Shown here piece after piece: positions 1 through 10,069 of a DNA stretch of 64,000 nt. The translations under genes were made by a program, and so were the position numbers. The stretch covers positions 1-64,000 of the forward strand of contig DATHBD010000073.1 in NCBI GenBank assembly GCA_035296325.1. The letters are read 5' to 3'. This DNA is from DATHBD01 sp035296325. Its GTDB lineage: Bacteria > Actinomycetota > Actinomycetes > Mycobacteriales > Micromonosporaceae. Position 1 is the first letter of the stretch; every line of letters starts with the position of its first letter. Under the pieces are notes generated by a model, which worked only from the letters and a program-made list of their open reading frames with translations, made no database searches and was not told the origin of the DNA.

Positions 1-1567
1 CCTGCTCGGTGAGGGCGCCGGTGAGGAACGAGAGCAGCCCGGAGAAGTCACCCTGGTCCTCCTCCGGCTTCTCCGGGTCGGCCGGCAGGTCGACCGAGCC
101 GCGGGCGATCGACTGCAGCTTCTTGCCGTCGTAATCCGGGACCGCCTCCACCCAGATCTCGTCGACCGGGTCGGTGAGCAGCAGGACCTCGTACCCCTGC
201 GCCTTGAAGGCCTCCATGTGCGGCGAGTTCTCCACCTGCGCCCGCGACTCGCCGGTCAGGAAGTAGATCTCGTCCTGGCCCTCCTTCATCCGCTCGACGT
301 AGGCGGCCAGGGTGGTCGGCTCGCCGCCGTGCGTGGTGCCGAAGGTGGCGATGTCCAGGATGGCCTTCTGGTTGTCGCCGTCGCCGAGCAGGCCCTCCTT
401 GACCGCGCGGCCGAACTCGCGCCAGAACGTGGCGTACTTCTCCGGGCTGTTGGTCAGCAGGTCCTTGATGGTGGACAGGACCTTCTTCACCAGGCGGCGG
501 CGGATCATCTGGATGTGCCGGTCCTGCTGCAGGATCTCCCGGGAGATGTTCAGCGACAGGTCGTGCGCGTCCACCACCCCCTTGACGAAGCGCAGGTAGT
601 TCGGCATGAGCGCTTCGCAGTCGTCCATGATGAACACCCGCTTGACGTACAGCTGCACGCCGCGCTTGGCGTCCCGCATGAACAGGTCGAACGGGGCGTG
701 CGCCGGGATGAACAGCAGCGCCTCGTACTCGAAGGTCCCCTCGGCCTTCATGTGGATGGTCTCGAGCGGGTCGGTCCAGTCCCGGCTGACGTGCTTGTAG
801 AACTCGTGGTACTCCTCGTCGGTGACCTCGTTGCGGGGCCGCGCCCACAGCGCCTTCATCGAGTTGAGCGTCTGCGGCTCGCTGGTCGTCGCGCCGGACT
901 CGTCGGTGCGCTGCACCGCCATCCGGATCGGCCAGGCGATGAAGTCCGAGTACCGCTTGACGATCTCCCGGATCTTCCAGTCGGCGGTGTAGTCGAAGAG
1001 GTTGTCCTCGCTGTCCTCCTGCTTGAGGTGCACGGTGACCGCGGTGCCCTGTGCGGCGTCATTGACGGTCTCGATGACATACGTGCCCTCGCCGTCGGAC
1101 TCCCACCGGGTGCCCTCGCCCTGCCCGGCCCGCCGCGTCACAAGCGTGACCTTGTCGGCGACCATGAAGGTCGAGTAGAACCCGACGCCGAACTGCCCGA
1201 TGAGTTCCTGCGACGCGGCGGCATCCTGCGACTCGCGCATCTTGCGGACCATCTCGGCCGTGCCCGACTTGGCGATGGTGCCGATCAGCTGCACGACGTC
1301 GTCGCGCGACATGCCGATGCCGTTGTCCCGCACGGTCAACGTGCGCTGCTCCGAGTCGACCTCGATGTCGATGTGCAGGTCCGAGGTGTCGACCTCGAGC
1401 TCCTTGTCGATCATCGACTCGAGCCGAAGCTTGTCCAGAGCGTCCGAGCTGTTGGAGATCAGCTCTCGGAGGAAGATGTCCTTGTTGGAGTAGATCGAGT
1501 GGACCATCAGCTGCAGCAGCTGCCGCGCCTCGGCCTGAAACTCCAGCGTTTCTGTCCGGTTGCTCAC
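1..1567 (-). CDS. htpG: Molecular chaperone HtpG (Hsp90 family), 3' end cut by window edge
   Basis: Bacterial Hsp90, a cytosolic ATP-dependent chaperone dimer. The translation opens VSNRTETLEFQAEARQ and continues through LMVHSIYSNKDIFLREL and ISNSSDALDKLR, the diagnostic N-terminal GHKL ATPase start with the catalytic Glu and the Asn that binds Mg-ATP. About 522 of roughly 630 residues are present, so the last part of the C-terminal dimerisation domain lies beyond base 1. The GTG start at 1567 is chosen because a TATCAT -10 hexamer ends 7 nt upstream, which fits leaderless transcription, and because the protein begins right at the conserved N-terminus. It is divergent from the lipoprotein gene at 1677. 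Very sure of the family. Confidence 0.95.
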   Translation of the reverse strand, partial: MSNRTETLEFQAEARQLLQLMVHSIYSNKDIFLRELISNSSDALDKLRLESMIDKELEVDTSDLHIDIEVDSEQRTLTVRDNGIGMSRDDVVQLIGTIAKSGTAEMVRKMRESQDAAASQELIGQFGVGFYSTFMVADKVTLVTRRAGQGEGTRWESDGEGTYVIETVNDAAQGTAVTVHLKQEDSEDNLFDYTADWKIREIVKRYSDFIAWPIRMAVQRTDESGATTSEPQTLNSMKALWARPRNEVTDEEYHEFYKHVSRDWTDPLETIHMKAEGTFEYEALLFIPAHAPFDLFMRDAKRGVQLYVKRVFIMDDCEALMPNYLRFVKGVVDAHDLSLNISREILQQDRHIQMIRRRLVKKVLSTIKDLLTNSPEKYATFWREFGRAVKEGLLGDGDNQKAILDIATFGTTHGGEPTTLAAYVERMKEGQDEIYFLTGESRAQVENSPHMEAFKAQGYEVLLLTDPVDEIWVEAVPDYDGKKLQSIARGSVDLPADPEKPEEDQGDFSGLLSFLTGALTEQ

Positions 1568-1574
1568 GCCCAGA

Positions 1575-1580
1575 ATGATA
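1575..1580 (-). promoter_or_regulatory. Probable -10 box of a leaderless htpG promoter
   Basis: TATCAT on the minus strand lies 7 nt before the htpG GTG, so transcription would begin at or next to the start codon. No convincing -35 was found 17-18 nt further upstream. This is inferred from spacing only. Confidence 0.4.
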
Positions 1581-1676
1581 CGAGGACTGCTCCGGTCCCT
1601 CCGCATGGGCACCACCGGTCGCGAGGGTCGAGGACCCGCTGGGAACGCCGGTGACGCGTGGGGCCGTCTGAGGTTC

Positions 1677-2261
1677 ATGACGAGTGAGCCCGACGTGATC
1701 TGGAGCAAGCGGCACGGCGCCGGGACGTGGCGGCGGAGGCGCGCGGTCCTGGGAACGTACGCGATCGTGGTCCTGGCAACGGCCGGCTGCTCGGCCGCGC
1801 CGGATCCGCGGGGCCCCCGGTACCTCAGCCCGCTGTACAGCCAGTGCCCGGCCGGCGACGCCCCGCCATGGACGTCGACCGCCCCAACCGAAGCGCAGCC
1901 ACTGGCCGAGGACTTCGTCCCCACGTCGGCCATGCACTGCACCTTTACCCTGGCCATGCTCGGCGACCGGGCCAACGCCTCTGCCGGACCGCAGAACCAG
2001 GGCAGCGGCGGGTGGCGGCAGACCAGCGTGCGGCGCTCCACCGGACCGCTGGACGACCTCGCCCGCGCGCTGCGTACGCCACCCGAGGCTTCCGACCGCC
2101 CTGCCGTGTGCCATCCAGTGGGGGTGAGGCCGTTCGTTCTCACGTTGACCGACGCCACGGGCGCGACCGCGACCCCGGCCATCCCCGCCTCGACGTGCGG
2201 ACGACCGGTGCCGGCGGTGGGGCAGGCAATCGAGGCGTTGACCTGGGAGAACGTCGAGTGA
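1677..2261 (+). CDS. Putative secreted lipoprotein, unknown function
   Basis: A 194-residue protein with a basic N-terminus (KRHGAGTWRRRRAV), a hydrophobic segment and a lipobox-like TAGC followed by SAAP, so it is probably lipidated and anchored outside the membrane. The mature part has several further Cys residues and no catalytic motif I recognise. The ATG at 1677 is preferred over in-frame starts back to 1560 because it gives a normal signal peptide. It lies between htpG (divergent) and the ECF sigma gene (same strand, 284 nt gap). It could be a surface input for the sigma factor system, but only position suggests this. Confidence 0.65.
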   Translation: MTSEPDVIWSKRHGAGTWRRRRAVLGTYAIVVLATAGCSAAPDPRGPRYLSPLYSQCPAGDAPPWTSTAPTEAQPLAEDFVPTSAMHCTFTLAMLGDRANASAGPQNQGSGGWRQTSVRRSTGPLDDLARALRTPPEASDRPAVCHPVGVRPFVLTLTDATGATATPAIPASTCGRPVPAVGQAIEALTWENVE

Positions 2262-2545
2262 GTCGCCACCTCAGCCGCACCAGATGTCCCGCCGGGTGCG
2301 GCATCCACATCCGGGATGCCGCCCGTGCCCCCGCTCTCGCCCTCACCGTGCGGATCGTGGAAACCAGGGCACCAAATGTGGTGTCAAATCCTCCAAGATC
2401 GCGCCCGCGCTCAGTGCGGCGCCCGAGACAGAAGAGCCGGACCTGGTCGTAGCGCCCGGTGGTTGCGAGCTGATCCAGCACGGATCACGCGATTTCCCGC
2501 CGTGACGTCGTAGGATCACGGCCACGACCGCCGAAAGGGCCACGG

Positions 2546-3172
2546 ATGGAAGGCACGCATCCCGCACGGTCATCGGACCAGCCGGGTTCGCCGCACGGTG
2601 AGGTCGCTGAGCTGGTACGACTCGCCGCCGATGGCGATCAGCGCGCCTGGAACGAGCTTGTCGACAGGTTCACCGGTCTGCTGTGGAGCGTGTGCCGGTC
2701 GCACCGCCTGAGCAACGCCGACGCCGCGGACGCGCTCCAGCAGACGTGGCTCCGCCTGCTGGAACATCTCGACTCGATCCACCAGCCCGAGCGGTTGGCG
2801 GCGTGGCTCGCGACGACCTGCCGGCGGGAGTGCCTGGCCATCCTTCGACGCGGAAAACGCTCCGTGACGACCGACGACGAACGCCTGCTCGACCACCTGG
2901 CCGGTCAGACCCCCGGCGCGGACCAGTCGAGCCTGATCTCCGATCGCAACGCCGGGCTGTGGCGGGCCTTCAGCCGGCTCAGTCCCCGCTGCCAGGAGGT
3001 CCTTCGGGTGCTGGTGGTGGCGGCCGGCGCCGATCGGCCCTCCTACGACGTCGTCGCCGCCGCGCTGGGCATGCCGGTGGGCAGCCTGGGCCCCACCCGG
3101 GCCCGGTGTCTGGAGCAGCTACGAAAACCGCTTGACGCGGAAGGTATCACCGTCGCCACGACGGACTCATAA
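2546..3172 (+). CDS. ECF-type RNA polymerase sigma factor
   Basis: A 208-residue sigma-70 family protein with only regions 2 and 4. Region 2 (about residues 25-95) shows the ADGDQRAWNELVDRF start and a DALQQTWLRLLEHL core-binding helix. Region 4 (about 140-200) begins FSRLSPRCQEVLRVL and ends in a helix-turn-helix-like GSLGPTRARCLEQLR. It should direct RNA polymerase to a small regulon, probably including the island genes downstream. A GAAAGG Shine-Dalgarno precedes the ATG. The next gene follows after 73 nt on the same strand and may encode its regulator. I see no zinc-binding anti-sigma motif nearby, so the control mode is unknown. Confidence 0.85.
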   Translation: MEGTHPARSSDQPGSPHGEVAELVRLAADGDQRAWNELVDRFTGLLWSVCRSHRLSNADAADALQQTWLRLLEHLDSIHQPERLAAWLATTCRRECLAILRRGKRSVTTDDERLLDHLAGQTPGADQSSLISDRNAGLWRAFSRLSPRCQEVLRVLVVAAGADRPSYDVVAAALGMPVGSLGPTRARCLEQLRKPLDAEGITVATTDS

Positions 3173-3245
3173 CTATGCGCGGCACATTGAACCGACGGCC
3201 GGTGACTGCCCGTGCAGGGCACCCGAGCAGGACTGGGAGGGCACC

Positions 3246-3749
3246 GTGGACGTCGAAGGTCTGAACGACGAGTGGTCGCCGCCTCCAGCGGACGACGCAC
3301 TCTTGCGCCGCCTCGCGCAGATGTTCCACGAGGAGGATGCGCCGCCGGCGGGAGCCCTCGAGTTGGCGAAGGCGACCTTCGGTCTCCGGGCGCTCGACGC
3401 CGAGCTGGCCGCGCTGACCGCGGACTCGTACACCGACAGCGCCGCGCTCGCGTTACGCGCGAGCGGCTCGACCGACGGCCCCCGCCTGCTCACGTTCGAG
3501 GCCGCGGACTTCGCGGTCGAGTTGGAGGCCCATCGGGTCGGCCCGCGCCGCCGGCTGCTTGGCCAACTCATCCCAGCCGCGCCGGCACGGATCGAGGTGC
3601 GGCAGACCGGAACCCCGGACACACCCTCGGTCCACGCCGACGACCAGGGTCGCTTCGTGATCGAGAACGTGCAGCCGGGGTCGCTCAGCCTGATCTGCCG
3701 TCAACCGGGGCAGCGGCCCATCGCCACCGAGTGGACCGCCCTGGACTAA
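3246..3749 (+). CDS. Hypothetical protein, putative sigma-factor partner
   Basis: A 167-residue soluble protein starting at GTG 3246 (VDVEGLNDEWSPPPADD), preceded by GGGAGG. The N-terminal 45 residues (DDALLRRLAQMFHEED) are acidic and helical. The C-terminal part (PARIEVRQTG to GRFVIENVQPGSLSLICR) resembles a carboxypeptidase-regulatory-like beta sandwich. It has no transmembrane helix and no HxxxCxxC zinc anti-sigma motif. Being directly downstream of the ECF sigma gene and just before the S8 protease gene, it may be a sigma regulator or adaptor. That role is inferred only from position. Confidence 0.6.
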   Translation: MDVEGLNDEWSPPPADDALLRRLAQMFHEEDAPPAGALELAKATFGLRALDAELAALTADSYTDSAALALRASGSTDGPRLLTFEAADFAVELEAHRVGPRRRLLGQLIPAAPARIEVRQTGTPDTPSVHADDQGRFVIENVQPGSLSLICRQPGQRPIATEWTALD

Positions 3750-3766
3750 CGCCGGACCAGCGCCCG

Positions 3767-5266
3767 CTACGGCAGGGGCGTGCCGGGCAGCAGCCTGACC
3801 ACCCGGCCGTAGCCGGCAAGTTCCGGTTGACCGGCGAGCAACGCGTCCAGCGCCGCCCGCGGGGTCAACGCCGGGTCCTCGTAGCAGAGCTTCGCCACGG
3901 CCCCGCTGATCTGCGGCGCGGAGAACGACGTGCCACTCCACATCGCGACGGCGTCCGGGCCGAACTCCTCGTCGGGGTACTGCGGCGCCAGCGGCTCCGG
4001 CGGCTCGGTGCCCTCGACGAAAGTGGAGACCACCCCGACCCCGGCCGTCGAGCAGCGGACCCACCCCCCGAAGTTGGAGAACGGAGCCGGGCGCGCATCC
4101 TGGCCGGTGGGGCCGGTGAACTCCACCGCGCCCACCGCGATCACCCCGTCGAACGCGGCCGGGTACATCGGTTCGTCGGTTCCCGTGTTGCCGGCACTGG
4201 CGATGATCAGGACGTCGGGGTAGTCGACAGCGATGCGCTCCACCGCGTTCTGGAGCGCGATGAGCGGCATTCCGGGCACCACGGGCGTGCCAACCGAGGC
4301 GTTGATGATGGTGGGCACATTCGCCTCGTGCCCCTCCCGGGCCGCCTGCAGAAGTGCGTCCGCGAGGTCCTTCTCGGTTCCCAGGCCATCGCTCTGGGTG
4401 AACCGGTATACCACGATTTCGCACAGCGGAGCCGTCTGCGCGACGATGCCGGCAGCGAAGGTTCCGTGGCCGCTGAACCAGTCGAGACGACCGATCTCCG
4501 GCACGACGTCGAGCAGATCCAGGTCCCGCGGTGCCGCCACCACATTGCTGAGCCAGCCGTCGCCACGGGGGCTCGGGGTGAAGCCGGTGTCGACGACGGC
4601 CACCCGGACCTGGCGGGTGGCCTGGCCGCCGGTCGGCGGTCGACCGAGACCGGTCGTGCCGGTGGGGAAGTCGTCGCTCTTGATGAGGTACCCCAGCGGC
4701 ACCACGAGGTTCAACGCGGCGGCCACCCCGCGCGAGCGCAGCAACTCGACGTCCTTGGCCAACTGTGCTGGCGGCTTTCTGGAGTGGAACACCCGGGCCC
4801 GCTGATCCTGTGAAGGCCGCCGCGATGTCTCGGGGTCGTCGGGTCGGGGCTGGTAGCCGAGTTCGCCCAGCAGCGCCAGCACCTCGGCCTCCCGGCGCAC
4901 CGCCTTACCGGCCGCCACGTCGTCATCCGGGTCCCGGGGCCCGTTCGGCGCCTCGAACTGGACGACCAACTCACCGCGCGCCGTCATCAGGAAGGATTCC
5001 GTGTCGCCGGTCCGCGGCGGCTGGTACACGTCGAAGGGCAGAGCGTGCTGCTTGGGGGCGCGATCCTGGCGGCCCCGGATCTGCTCCACGACGCCCCGCG
5101 TGCGCCGGTACCGCTCCGGCGAGGAGAGGGCATCGACCTGGTGGCGTACGCGTTGCCGGTCGGACTCCAGTTGAGCATCGGACCGGCGTTCCGGAAAGTC
5201 CCACTCCGGCGCGATCGGTACCCGCACCATCGGGCGGTGCGCTTCTGGCCGGTCTTCGGTGGTCAC
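3767..5266 (-). CDS. S8 family (subtilisin-like) serine peptidase, probably cytosolic
   Basis: A 499-residue peptidase with a complete triad: Asp226 in VAVVDTGF, His267 in SGHGTFAAG, Ser447 in GTSFSAPQ, and the oxyanion Asn360 in ASAGNTG. The first ~215 residues form a charged extension (conserved-looking LTP-free region with RDPDDDVAAGKAVRREAEVL) that is not a classical secreted propeptide, and there is no signal peptide, so it is expected inside the cell. The GTG at 5266 has AAGGGGA upstream. It converges on the small gene at 3749 and is divergent from the TPR-CHAT gene 67 nt away, suggesting shared control. In such clusters the protease could activate or be activated by the CHAT protease; that link is inference. 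Confidence 0.9.
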   Translation of the reverse strand: MTTEDRPEAHRPMVRVPIAPEWDFPERRSDAQLESDRQRVRHQVDALSSPERYRRTRGVVEQIRGRQDRAPKQHALPFDVYQPPRTGDTESFLMTARGELVVQFEAPNGPRDPDDDVAAGKAVRREAEVLALLGELGYQPRPDDPETSRRPSQDQRARVFHSRKPPAQLAKDVELLRSRGVAAALNLVVPLGYLIKSDDFPTGTTGLGRPPTGGQATRQVRVAVVDTGFTPSPRGDGWLSNVVAAPRDLDLLDVVPEIGRLDWFSGHGTFAAGIVAQTAPLCEIVVYRFTQSDGLGTEKDLADALLQAAREGHEANVPTIINASVGTPVVPGMPLIALQNAVERIAVDYPDVLIIASAGNTGTDEPMYPAAFDGVIAVGAVEFTGPTGQDARPAPFSNFGGWVRCSTAGVGVVSTFVEGTEPPEPLAPQYPDEEFGPDAVAMWSGTSFSAPQISGAVAKLCYEDPALTPRAALDALLAGQPELAGYGRVVRLLPGTPLP

Positions 5267-5333
5267 AGTGGTGATCCCCTTCCTCCGCTGCCGCTAGACT
5301 GACGGTCATCCGTCCCGTCGTCCGAGCGGTCAT

Positions 5334-7976
5334 ATGACAGTGGACAGTCGCATTGGCCTCCTGGCGCAAGCGGAGGCCACATTCAGCAGAGTCGTCCTCC
5401 ATCCCTCGAAATACACCGACGCGGCGGCGGAAATCGTCGCGAGCGCCAGGAGCGCGGATGATCACGAAGCGTTGATCGTAGGCCTGCGCGCCCAAGCCTG
5501 GGCGAGGCACGCCGTGCTTGACAATGCCGCGGCCAAGATCCTGCTTGATGAGGCAGTCCGGTTGGCCGGAAAGCACCGGCTGCACCGGCGGCTGGGCGAC
5601 GCACTGGTGACCCGTGCGGTCGCCCTGCACGAACTCGGCAGACCGGCGGCCGCAGCGCGGGACCTGCAACGCGCCGAGCCGCTGGTCGCCGCGGACCAAC
5701 GCCCGGAACTGCTGATGCAACAAGCGCTCCTGCACCACAACGCGGGCCGGGTCGCCGCCGCCGCCGCGCTGTACCGCCGTGCGCTCAACGACGAGGCGTG
5801 CCCCCCGGTGATCTGGGTGAAGGCCGCGAACAACCTGTCCATCGCGCAGACCCAGCTGGGCAGGCCGGCGGCCGCGTTGGCGTATCTGGACCGGGCCGCC
5901 GTCCTGGCGGCGGAGCTCGGACCGCTGCTGCAGGCGGTCATCACCAGCAGCCGGGCGTGGGCGAGTTTCCACGCGGGTCTGATCACCGACAGCGTGCGCT
6001 GCTTCGAGGAGGCCGGCCGTCTGCACGCAGGTGCCGGGGCACCGCTGGGCGAACACTACCTGGAGTACTCCGACGCGCTGGTCGATCTCCGGCTCCTGGC
6101 GGAGGCGGTGGTCGTGGCCCGATCTGCGGTCGAGGAGCTGGAGCAGCACGGCGCCCGGCTGATGGCAGCGGAGGCCCGGCTGCGGTGCTCGCGCCTGGCG
6201 ATGGCGCTCGGCGATCATCAATCCGCCACGCTGGATGCCGAGTCGGCCGTACGCGACCTGCGCCGGCAGCGGCGCCCGGCCTGGATCGCGCGGGCCACCA
6301 TCGCCGCGGTCGAGGCCGGGGTCGCGACCGATGGCTACACCCCCGACGCCCTGCGCCGCCTACGTCGGGCCGCCATGACCCTGCAGCAGCTCGGGCTGTG
6401 CGCCAACGCGGTCGACGCCCACCTGGCAGCGGGGCGGGCCGCGCTGGCCCTGCACCGCCCGGCGGACAGCCGCTTGCATCTCACCGCGGCCGGCGGGCTC
6501 GCCGGCGGGCAGTCGCTGCTGGTCCGGCTGCGCGGACGGCTCGCGTCGGCGTTGCTGGCCAGCGCGGCGGGCGCGTCCGGTGAGGTACTGCGGCACTGCT
6601 CAGCCGGCCTGACCGACCTGGCCCGGCACCGGGCCGCACTGCCCTCCGTCGAGCTGCGCGTCCTCGCCGGCGGGCACGGCGCGGAGCTCGGCCAGCTCGG
6701 GCTGCGAGCGTTACTGCCAACCACCGCGGCGAGCCGCATCCTGCACTGGCTGGAGCGCACCCGCGCCGCATCGCTGCTGGCCGTCCAGCCGCCGGCGACC
6801 GGCGTGGAGGACGACGTGGTGGTCCTGCGCGGCGTCGAACACGAGCTCCGGGCGGCCCGTCGGGAACGTGGCGAGGAGCCGCCGGAGCTGGTAGCCCGCC
6901 AGCGCGACCTGGAATCCAGGATCCGTCGCCGTTCCTGGAGCCGGGAGGGCAACGCCGGCCCGGCGCACGGCATCATCTCCGCGGCCGAGCTGAGATCCCT
7001 GCTGGACGGCGAGTGGCTGGCGGAGTACGCCGTCGTCGACGACCACATCGTGGCCGTCGTGGTGATGCCCCGTCGCACGACTCTGGTCGAGATCGGCCCG
7101 GTGCACGCGGTTGAGCGGGAGACCGACGCGGCCCTGTTCGCGCTGCGCCGCATGCTGCGCGGCGGCCGATTCGTCGAGCAGGCACGCTCGGCCGCACAAC
7201 GGGCCCTGGCAGCGCTGTCCGAGCTTCTGCTCCGGCCGCTCGGCGTGCCGGCGGAGGTCCCGCTCGTCGTGGTACCGGCCGGTCCCCTGCTCCGGGTGCC
7301 CTGGTCGCCGCTGCGGGACGGTCCGATTTCGGTGTCGCCGTCGGCGACGCTGTGGGCGTGCGGACGCCGCCGGGTAATGCCGGCGGCATCGGCCGGCCGC
7401 GATCGGGCGCCGGTGCCCGGTGCGCGGGCGGCGCTGGTGGCCGGCCCGGGCCTGCCCGGGGCCGTGGAGGAGATCGCCGCCCTGTGCGCGATCTACCCCG
7501 GGGCGTCGGCGCTGCTGCCACCGGACAGTACGGTCGAGTCCGCGGTCGACCTGATCCGGCGGGCTGACCTGGCCCACCTGGCCTGCCACGGCCGGTTGCG
7601 CTCCGACAATCCGCTCTTCTCCGCGCTGGAACTCAGTGACGGCCCGCTGACCCTGTACGAGATGCTGGCGCGCGGCGTTGCCCCGCACCGGATGGTGCTC
7701 GCCGCCTGCGACTCCGGAGTGGAGAAGAGCTACCAGGGCGACGAGGTGCTCGGGTTCGTCAGCGCGACGATGGCCCACGGCACTGCCGGGCTCGTCGCGT
7801 CCTGCATCCCGATGCCGGACGGCGCCAGCGTCAGCGTCATGGCCGCGCTGCACGAGGGACTCCGTCGTGGCGGCTCGCTGCCCGCAGCGCTGCACCGGGC
7901 GCGTCGGACGATCGACACGGACGGCGTACCCGGGTACGTCGCCTGGTGCGGCCTCACCGCCTACGGCGCCGGATAA
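5334..7976 (+). CDS. TPR-repeat protein with C-terminal CHAT (caspase-like) protease domain
   Basis: An 880-residue protein. Residues ~10-480 are helical TPR-like repeats rich in Ala/Leu/Arg (for example AARDLQRAEPLVAADQRPELL and similar units). The C-terminal ~320 residues form a CHAT domain of the caspase/separase clan. The catalytic dyad is visible: His752 in DLAHLACHGRL and Cys792 in VLAACDSG, followed by the typical GDEVLGF and GTAGLVASC segments. CHAT proteases cut partner proteins on a signal, as in gasdermin-linked and Craspase systems. It is expected in the cytosol, with TPRs as the sensor or docking part. Divergent from the S8 protease gene. The start is the ATG giving the longest TPR region; no strong Shine-Dalgarno is seen. 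Confidence 0.9.
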   Translation: MTVDSRIGLLAQAEATFSRVVLHPSKYTDAAAEIVASARSADDHEALIVGLRAQAWARHAVLDNAAAKILLDEAVRLAGKHRLHRRLGDALVTRAVALHELGRPAAAARDLQRAEPLVAADQRPELLMQQALLHHNAGRVAAAAALYRRALNDEACPPVIWVKAANNLSIAQTQLGRPAAALAYLDRAAVLAAELGPLLQAVITSSRAWASFHAGLITDSVRCFEEAGRLHAGAGAPLGEHYLEYSDALVDLRLLAEAVVVARSAVEELEQHGARLMAAEARLRCSRLAMALGDHQSATLDAESAVRDLRRQRRPAWIARATIAAVEAGVATDGYTPDALRRLRRAAMTLQQLGLCANAVDAHLAAGRAALALHRPADSRLHLTAAGGLAGGQSLLVRLRGRLASALLASAAGASGEVLRHCSAGLTDLARHRAALPSVELRVLAGGHGAELGQLGLRALLPTTAASRILHWLERTRAASLLAVQPPATGVEDDVVVLRGVEHELRAARRERGEEPPELVARQRDLESRIRRRSWSREGNAGPAHGIISAAELRSLLDGEWLAEYAVVDDHIVAVVVMPRRTTLVEIGPVHAVERETDAALFALRRMLRGGRFVEQARSAAQRALAALSELLLRPLGVPAEVPLVVVPAGPLLRVPWSPLRDGPISVSPSATLWACGRRRVMPAASAGRDRAPVPGARAALVAGPGLPGAVEEIAALCAIYPGASALLPPDSTVESAVDLIRRADLAHLACHGRLRSDNPLFSALELSDGPLTLYEMLARGVAPHRMVLAACDSGVEKSYQGDEVLGFVSATMAHGTAGLVASCIPMPDGASVSVMAALHEGLRRGGSLPAALHRARRTIDTDGVPGYVAWCGLTAYGAG

Positions 7977-8044
7977 CCGGGCCACGCCAGGTTTTCCGGC
8001 ACGACCGGTGTATCAGGGCCCGTGCCCGGATCGTCTGCAGTTGC

Positions 8045-8635
8045 ATGACCCAAACGCTGAATCCCCTGCTCCGGGGCCTGGAGCCCGCGGCGAGGGCGAC
8101 CCACACCGAGCGGCGATCCGTCGCTGTCCTGTTCGCCGACATCAGTGGCTTCACCGCGCTGGTGGAGTCGGTCGACCCGGAGATGGTCTACCAGGTGGTC
8201 CGCCCGCTCATGGACGAGCTGGTGCTCCGCGTGCACCTGCACGGCGGCGAGATCCAGCAGGTGCTCGGCGACGGCTTCATGGCCGTTTTCGGCCTCACCT
8301 CCCAGGATGGGGACGAGGCCGAGCGCGCGGTCCGGGCCGGGCTGTCACTGATCTCCGCAGGTGAAGGAACGGTGCACCCGCCGGTCCATGTCGGGATCGA
8401 GTCCGGCGAGGTCCTGGTGACGCCGTCCTGGGAGCCGGCCGGCTTCGGCGTGTGGGGCCGTCCGGTGACGCTCGCGAAACGACTGTGCGACCTGGCCGGC
8501 CCGGGCAAGGTCCAGGTCGGGCCGTCGGCCTTCGCACGGGCGGGCGGCGGCCTGCGATCCGCCGGCCCGGTCACCGCGAACCTCAAGGGGATCGCCGCGG
8601 CGATCATCGCGCACGGAGTCACCGCGCTCTCCTGA
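8045..8635 (+). CDS. Stand-alone class III adenylate/guanylate cyclase domain protein
   Basis: A 196-residue protein that is nearly all cyclase catalytic domain. VLFADISGFTALVE carries the first metal Asp, VLGDGFMAVFG the second, and VHVGIESGEVLV and PVTLAKRLCDLA cover the later catalytic strands and helix. It should make cAMP or a related cyclic nucleotide as a homodimer. No sensory or membrane domain is attached, so input must come from a partner. ATG at 8045 starts just before the conserved core; a longer in-frame start at 7946 would overlap the CHAT gene and is less likely. It follows the CHAT gene by 68 nt on the same strand, so co-transcription is plausible. Confidence 0.85.
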   Translation: MTQTLNPLLRGLEPAARATHTERRSVAVLFADISGFTALVESVDPEMVYQVVRPLMDELVLRVHLHGGEIQQVLGDGFMAVFGLTSQDGDEAERAVRAGLSLISAGEGTVHPPVHVGIESGEVLVTPSWEPAGFGVWGRPVTLAKRLCDLAGPGKVQVGPSAFARAGGGLRSAGPVTANLKGIAAAIIAHGVTALS

Positions 8636-8687
8636 CCACGACTCCCCGGAGCGAACGCCGGAACCCGGCACCCGGCACGCCCGCGCG

Positions 8688-9908
<1,221 letters not shown>

Positions 9909-9986
9909 GTCGCCACCTCGGCTGCCAGGGCTGTAGGTCTGCAGGAAGGATCACATCCCCGGTCAAGTACCGAGCCGCCGGCCCCA

Positions 9987-10004
9987 CTGTCGGCTAACCG
10001 ACAG
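9987..10004. promoter_or_regulatory. Perfect inverted repeat between divergent genes
   Basis: CTGTCGG-CTAA-CCGACAG is a perfect 7-bp dyad with a 4-nt centre, in the 161-nt region between the divergent permease and WD40-KAP genes. It lacks a T tract, so an operator is more likely than a terminator. The regulator is unknown. Confidence 0.45.
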
Positions 10005-10069
10005 CTTGCCGTACGACGATACGAGCCCGGCAGCCATCACGATGGGTCTGCTGTCGAGTGGAGCCGCCG

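Noticed and set aside
48..848. Long open frames antisense or out of frame to htpG
   Set aside because: Low-complexity Arg/Gly/Pro shadows caused by high-GC codon bias; htpG is certain in the true frame.
5045..5302. Plus-strand ORF before the CHAT gene
   Set aside because: Lies inside the S8 peptidase gene on the other strand, and has no motif.
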